64,000 nt of DNA from Tigriopus japonicus (Eukaryota; Arthropoda; Copepoda; Harpacticoida; Harpacticidae). Below the pieces are notes generated by a model. It had not been told where the DNA came from and made no database searches. It saw nothing but the letters and a program-made list of their open reading frames with translations. Within the stretch, counting starts at the first letter, position 1. Each line of letters begins with the position of its first letter. The translations under genes and the position numbers were made by a program. Of this stretch, positions 58,628-64,000 are shown piece by piece. The stretch covers positions 9,286,762 to 9,350,761 of the forward strand of contig CM021318.1 in NCBI GenBank assembly GCA_010645155.1, read 5' to 3'.

Positions 58628-59683
58628 CTCGTCACAGGTGGAATCTTGTCCTACACTTTTGGAACGGCATGAACGGATCAGATGATCTAAGCCACGCAAC
58701 TTCTTCGTAGTTAGACACCAAGCCTCGAAATTTGACGTCTATATTTTCTATGAAACTTAAAAAAAAAGAAATTTAGGAGGTGTAGGTCTGGAAATATGAT
58801 GCAAATATCATCTGTCTTGATTGTCCTTCAAAATGGGGATAAAACAATCAAAAATTTAAAAAATCTTCAATCTCAACCCTTTCCTGGGGATTGACAAAAT
58901 TAAAACGGCAACTTACTTCAAAAAATATATGTTCAAGGCCAATCTTGGGACTCTCCCTAAATATACGCAAAGCATGTAATTCTTGTGTTCAAATAGTTTT
59001 TAAGAAAGATTAATAAAAACTTTCAAAACACTGCAACTTCCTTATTTGAACACGCTATTTCCATTTCTATCCGACCCCCGACCCTAGGACCCACAATTCA
59101 AAATCAAAGATGGCTCAACATGACAAGACCTGATATGATCTGGAATTTGTCGTGAAATCTATGGCCCGTGGCTTATTGTACTAAAATAGTGGACACAAAG
59201 AAATAAAATCCATTTTATCTGTTTTGTTTTTTTCTGCTCGCATTGCCAAAGAATGCACATAGAAACTAAGCTACATTCACTTCTAACAGCACTTCTCTTC
59301 CTCAAGTGCAATGGGAAATACTTCAGGGAATTCCTGTAGATCATGACGATCTTCAGCATCAATAAAACCTTGGTCTATGACACCAAGAAGAAGATTGTCA
59401 TGGACAACTTCCTGACCAACAGCAAGAGGATGCCGGATTCTCGCCATTCGCGCAGGGCCTAACGGCAGGGGTAAATGAGTACTTAGTAGAGTTGTGCATC
59501 GGATCCGAAAGGTCTTCCAAATCCAATCCGATCTGAATTTTCATAATCCGAACGAATCCGAGTCCGTAAATTTACCGCTCGATCCGAACGTATGAAAATT
59601 TGATGCTCAATCCGAACGAATCCGAATCCAAAAATTTGATGCTCAATCCGAACGAATCCGAATCCAAAAATTTGATGCTCAAT

Positions 59684-59841
59684 AGAGGATTTTAAACCAA
59701 GTTTGAAAAATTCGCCAATAGATGGCGTGAAAGAGGGGGCAAGTACTAAGCACTAAGCTCACAAGTCTTTTCTATTTACTTGCCCAACCTTCCCCGCAAT
59801 CTATTGGCAAATTTTTCAAACTTGGTTTAAAATCCTCTATC
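59684..59841. mobile_element. Short MITE inserted in the 36-bp repeat array
   Basis: Arms of about 40 bp: AGAGGATTTTAAACCAAGTT on the left and AACTTGGTTTAAAATCCTCT on the right. The insertion interrupts a repeat unit (CAAT/CCGAACG), with AT present at both junctions. Confidence 0.75.
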
Positions 59842-60399
59842 CGAACGAATTCGAATCCAAAAATTTGATGCTCAATCCGAACGAATCCGAATCCAAAAAT
59901 TTGATGCTCAATCCGAACGAATCCGAATCCAAAAATTTGATGCTCAACATAGATAAATAAAATAGAGATATCTCAATTTTGACGTCGACAAAACCGCCCT
60001 CTATGAGGGATTACCTAACAACATTGGTAAAAATGATGGTTTCATAAGGAATGTCATAGAGTGCACCACCGTGTTTGTAACGCAAATATCCTTTTTGAAG
60101 TTCGATTCTCAGAGTCAATTCAGAAAATACAGCCTGCGTCATCTAGAGGTCACGGATCTCCGCACTGTCACGGCGGTCTGCCTGCTTAGCTAGAATTGAG
60201 AAGTCTGGGGGTAGTTTGTGTGCTCAATCCGAACGAATCCGAATCCAAAAATTTGATGCTCAATCCGAACGAATCTGAATCCGAAAATTTGATGCTCAAT
60301 CCGAACGAATCCGAATCCGAAAATTTATCGCCCAATTCGAACGAATCCGAATCCGAAAATTTGTCGCCCAATCCGAACCCGAATCCGAAAAAAGGAAGC

Positions 60400-60579
60400 C
60401 AGAGTGGCCGCGCGTACTAATGCGTTCTTATAAGTGCCGAGTGTAAGTGCTTCCCCAGACGGCGTAGGTTCGAATCCTGATGGGGGTCGGATTGAAGCTG
60501 TCGGGAGAAATCCTTGTTTACAGGGAACCGCATTCCTTGTAGCGGTATTAGAAAATCCACAAAAAAAACAAAAAAAAAA
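60400..60579 (+). mobile_element. tRNA-derived SINE-like unit with poly(A) tail
   Basis: The head has an A-box-like AGTGGCCGCGCGTACTA and a B-box GGTTCGAATCC, with an intervening arm long enough for a class II (Leu/Ser-type) tRNA ancestor. It ends in an A-rich tail (C-interrupted). It sits inside the 36-bp array, with CCGAAAA present on both flanks as a possible target duplication. Confidence 0.55.
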
Positions 60580-60719
60580 CCCCGAAAATTTGTCGCCCAA
60601 TCCAAACGAATCCGAATCCGAAAATTCGCGCTGAAATCCGAACGAATCCGAATCCGTAAATTCTTGCGTCAATCCGAACGAATCCGAAAAGTCGGATACG
60701 ATGCCCAGCTCTTGTACTA

Positions 60720-62949
60720 ATTAGAGGCAATGAAAAGACAGTAAAGCCATGGTTTGATGCCACATATCCAGACTAAACGTCTTTAATCCAGACGAGGGTG
60801 AGGGCAAGGCTGGAGCGGGGATTTTTCCGTATTTTGCTTCTGTGCCGTGTATATTCAGTCATTCAAATCATACTTTGCTCCTGGACTAAGTTATGTTGAC
60901 AACCTCAAAACAGTGCTCAAGAAAAACGGTTGCAGTATGGTCAAAGGTAGAAAGTTACAACAGGCCATTGTTAAAACCTGTTGTCTCGATTAAAGAACTT
61001 TAGTCTCGACCCCCGACTTTGCATCGGTCAGAGTGTTCATAAGCTATCCAGAACAAGTTACCTAAGTAAAATGAAGGCAGTGGTAAAACCTGTGTTTCTC
61101 CTTAAGTTTGGGTAAAGGAAACAAGGTAATAGAAATTTGGGTTCAAGATTGACCAAAATAGGTAAAACCACCTCATCAATTTTATCAAGGGAAAAGCAAG
61201 CCATCGTGGGCGATTGTGAATGATTGAAAAAGTACCCTTTAAAAACCATCATCTTGCATTAGAATGCAAACAAGAACCCAGTATGCAAATCAACGGAAAT
61301 GATAGGCTAAAAATGTCTTTTAAAAACTAATTGCAACAAATCTACAAACTTAATGATAACAATTAGTAAAGTAGATTTGGGAAATTCTTTGGGAAAGGCA
61401 GGAGTTTTAGACTGTATCAAGATTCTCATGTAAAAGCTTAGTTCTTCTTCCACAGTCCATAGTTTTAATAGCTCAATTGGAAAGCGATATACGTAAGTAG
61501 GAAAGAAACACATTACACTTGCCCAATGACCTTTGTTTGATCTTTTCTTATCTTTCCAAAAGATTGACTGAAATTTGTTTGAGAGAATTAAGAAGTCCAA
61601 AAATGCAGTCAGCCCTAAGTTTTAAGTATTTTACGGCATGTAATTATTGCTTGACATTTCTTGATTAAATTGGAACAACAGATGGTTGTAAATTACGTAA
61701 GATTAAGCAACTAATAATCACGAAGTTAAATATTGTCAACATAATAGAACTAGCACAGAACACCGAGAACACCACAGAAAGCCAGAACAAGCTTTAAGGG
61801 AATGTTTGTAGTTTTTTTTTCAAGGAAATAAGGCAATGAAGGTGTTTGTTGTTAAACATGATAAAATTGTCCCGGCATGTCTGGTCAGCCACGGTTTGGA
61901 ACTTGGTGTGTAATCCAATGTGAGCTTGATCTTTTCTAAATCGCTCGGATCGGATCATTCGAGATGCAATTAAAAATCAGTAAATGCACAACTGGTTGTT
62001 GACTAGAAACATGAAATTTTCAAGGGGTAAAATATCTAACAGTGCTCGTCTTTACTACTATATAATTCATTGAATGTATGAATAGAAAAAAAATCTTCTT
62101 GAACCCCAAAAATGCAATCGGAGGATTCTTAAAGGGAAGTTTGTTAAAAAGATTGCTTTTGCAGTCCGAACTACTGGTGACTTTGGCAATTGTTTGGTGG
62201 GTGTGTAAGTCGACTTTGATTCTACTAAACCAGGTGACCCCAGTCAAGCCTGAATTTTGGACCCTCCAACGTGGAAACTCCGGCTGTACCGAGGCCAAAG
62301 ATACTTATCTAGTTTATTCTTCCCAGAAAAACAAACTAAACGGTCTGTAGGTAGGCCTAGGGATCTCGTAGGGTCTTACTTTTATCACCTTCCATTCCAA
62401 TAAAAATCACCCAAGAGTCCCTGAATCCAAGACAGTTTCTCGTATACTCAAAGCGGAAGTTATTATCTTCAAGTGATCAATTTATATTCAATTATGTTCA
62501 ATTATATTTGTTTGCGAGTTTCACGCGATCTCTTCAAAAATCTTATTGATAGCTAATGAAACAAGAGAAAAGGCTTGTTTGGCACCAGTAGGTGGCTTGT
62601 GAGACTTTGACAGTTTAAGGGATTTCGCTTGCAAACTTGTAATTCAACTTATCTCATAGCATTGAAGTCATAAGGGTGATCTATAAAATACAAAACCCCT
62701 CAAACTGCCCAACTTCTCTCGAGCAACCTCCTGCTGCCGAACCAGCCATTGTTTTTGTTTCATCCGCTAGTGATATGATTTTTGAAGAGATCACTCCAAC
62801 CTCCCATACAACCACATCTGAAATAATAGCAACTACCAATAACTTTAGTTGACACGTTTATGAAGTTGAAATGAACTTATTTTTAGGTTTTGTTCCACCT
62901 GTGCCTTGTAAACAATGCAATTTTTACTTTGCATAGTTTTTACACCCAC
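60720..62949. other. Intergenic spacer, nothing recognised
   Basis: Only short scattered open frames without splice or homology support. No clear repeat ends seen. Confidence 0.5.
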
Positions 62950-63461
62950 GTACTTGTACTTAAAGGAAGGCCGTGTGATCCGTACGACGAGTAATTGTAC
63001 AGAAAAGGCAGCTCCAGCATGTCAGGTCTGTGCATCTGCAAGAAATACATGATGTTATCCAATTCATCGGTATTCTACACAGGATTGTGAATGGGCTCCA
63101 AGATTTTGATCCGCTCATGTTCCCTGGTATACCATTTAGGCTAGTCCTCAATTACATCCAGGTGCTTTCACTTTTCTTCATTGACTTGATAGATCTCCCC
63201 GTGGATAAATTGGCCTTGATTGCCAATGGGCATCAGCGGCGAATGCAAATTTGTGTGAATTTAAAATCTTTGACCCATTGCGAAAGTCAGAACTCTTGCT
63301 CATAATTGGAGATTCATATATAATAAAATTCACTCACTTTTTGGTGTTTTCTTCTGATCCGGTGAATAAAGAGGCCCCATTTAGCCCATTTTTCAAATGA
63401 TGTTCATTGGGGTCATTTTTTTCAAGATGCCATACACGAATACGTAATAATTGTCGGTGTG
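62950..63461 (-). pseudogene. Pseudogene of the GGACT-like gene
   Basis: The exon-1 equivalent is 63461-63338, where the start codon is CAC instead of ATG. YYVFVYGILKK is followed by a frameshift, after which PNEHHLKNG and a GTGAGT donor continue in another frame. The exon-2 equivalent (about 63225-62965) keeps GEIYQVNEEK, KHLDVIED and NYSSYGSHGL but carries three in-frame stops: after NEEK, after VIED, and after HNPV. The 5' part of exon 2 is not recognisable. The intron position is retained, so this is a DNA-level duplicate of 57011-58362, about 5 kb away, not a processed copy. Confidence 0.85.
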
Positions 63462-64000
63462 AGCCAATAAAATGACGACGAGTCACTTGCTCAAATCAAG
63501 ATTTTCTGAATTGTTTGTTGTTTGAAGGACATGGTGTTTGTTACTTCATATGCGTCGTTCGTTAGCACGTTTCGACTTCAGAATTCGAAGAGGAATCAGA
63601 GACCGCTTGGGAGATTAAATTGTTAGCAAAAAATAATGCCTAAATGCACCATGAATACTCAAAATTTCCAAAGGCATCAAACCACACCAATAATGTGTGG
63701 CTTGACCTGAAAGCCAGTAAAAGTCCGATTTAACTTTTCTGGCAAAACGTCACGCAATGCTATTTGAATGAAACTCAAAACCTCTTATTTCGTTTTTCTT
63801 AGTTCGTGTTAGCATAGGCGTAGGAGGTGTGGTTTATTTGGGGGGGCAACACCAAATTTGCCCGAATTTCACAAACATTTGATAGCTGTGCTGATAAGTC
63901 AGAAGAACATTTTGTCCCTTCCCTTTCGCCTGCCAAATACACCCGAATGCCCGAATATCTCAACTCATTTGCCCGAATTTTAGCAGTCTCCGGAGGCCAA

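Larger units (their letters stand above)
59510..60700. repeat. 36-bp minisatellite array, interrupted by insertions
   Basis: Many copies of a 36-bp unit built on AATCCGAACGAATCCGAATC followed by an A/T-rich AAAATTTGATGCT part. Some units are variant (TTTATCGCCC, TTTGTCGCCC). Because 36 is a multiple of three, open frames appear on both strands (NPNESESE-type repeats), but they start and end within the array. A 160-bp MITE (about 59684-59841) and a SINE-like unit (about 60400-60579) interrupt it, and about 59950-60215 is unique sequence. Confidence 0.85.

Noticed and set aside
60186..60420. Repeat-protein gene (NPNESESE frames)
   Set aside because: The frames are a by-product of a 36-bp unit; they occur on both strands and have no gene context.
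59510..60700. CRISPR array
   Set aside because: Units follow one another directly without unique spacers, and the genome is clearly eukaryotic. It is a minisatellite.

Overview
This is a eukaryotic nuclear window, most likely from an arthropod and probably a crustacean such as a copepod. That assignment is an inference from many short introns with GT/AG ends, animal gene families (UBXN6, GGACT, Cys-loop channels, C-type lectin domains), tRNA-derived SINEs and DNA-transposon debris. There is no bacterial-style organisation. Most open frames in the window are chance or shadow frames. The genes below were assembled by hand from homology, splice sites and reading-frame phase.

Layout. 1-4625 (+): the 3' part of a UBXN6/UBXD1 gene (PUB and UBX domains), with its 5' exons off the left edge. 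5166-8927 (+): a complete seven-exon gene for an unrecognised secreted protein of 285 aa. 12528-26306 (+): a secreted C-type lectin gene (CTLD-1), whose first intron contains an entire ten-exon ion-channel gene on the opposite strand (LGIC-1, 18040 to 12632). 32567-53881 (+): a second copy of the same arrangement, CTLD-2 with LGIC-2 (36330 to 32706, minus) inside its intron 1. CTLD-2 also carries a 4.9-kb terminal exon encoding about 1645 residues of an unfamiliar repeat protein with 52 isolated cysteines. 57011-58362 (-): an intact gamma-glutamylamine cyclotransferase-like gene. 62950-63461 (-): a broken copy of it with a frameshift and three in-frame stops.

The centrepiece is the tandem duplication of a nested gene pair about 20 kb apart. 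The two channels have identical lengths for all ten exons (70, 201, 198, 991, 329, 93, 104, 82, 266 and 261 nt; 864 aa each). Their architecture is unusual: signal peptide, pentraxin-like domain, a Cys-containing middle region, one LDL-receptor class A module, Cys-loop ligand-binding domain, then four membrane segments with a very short M3-M4 loop. Each channel stop codon lies only 24-38 bp from the end of the host lectin signal-peptide exon on the other strand. The channel 3' UTR should therefore be antisense to the lectin start. The lectin partners differ at their 3' ends: CTLD-1 seems to be a short secreted lectin, while CTLD-2 continues past an R-V-K-R furin-like site into the cysteine-repeat protein.

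Introns and spacers hold many transposon remnants: a hAT-type element with an 8-bp target duplication and a SINE nested inside it, a mariner fragment nested in a MITE, a 448-bp palindromic foldback family (two copies), a TA-flanked 293-bp MITE (two copies), several shorter inverted-repeat elements, three tRNA-derived SINE-like units and a 36-bp minisatellite.
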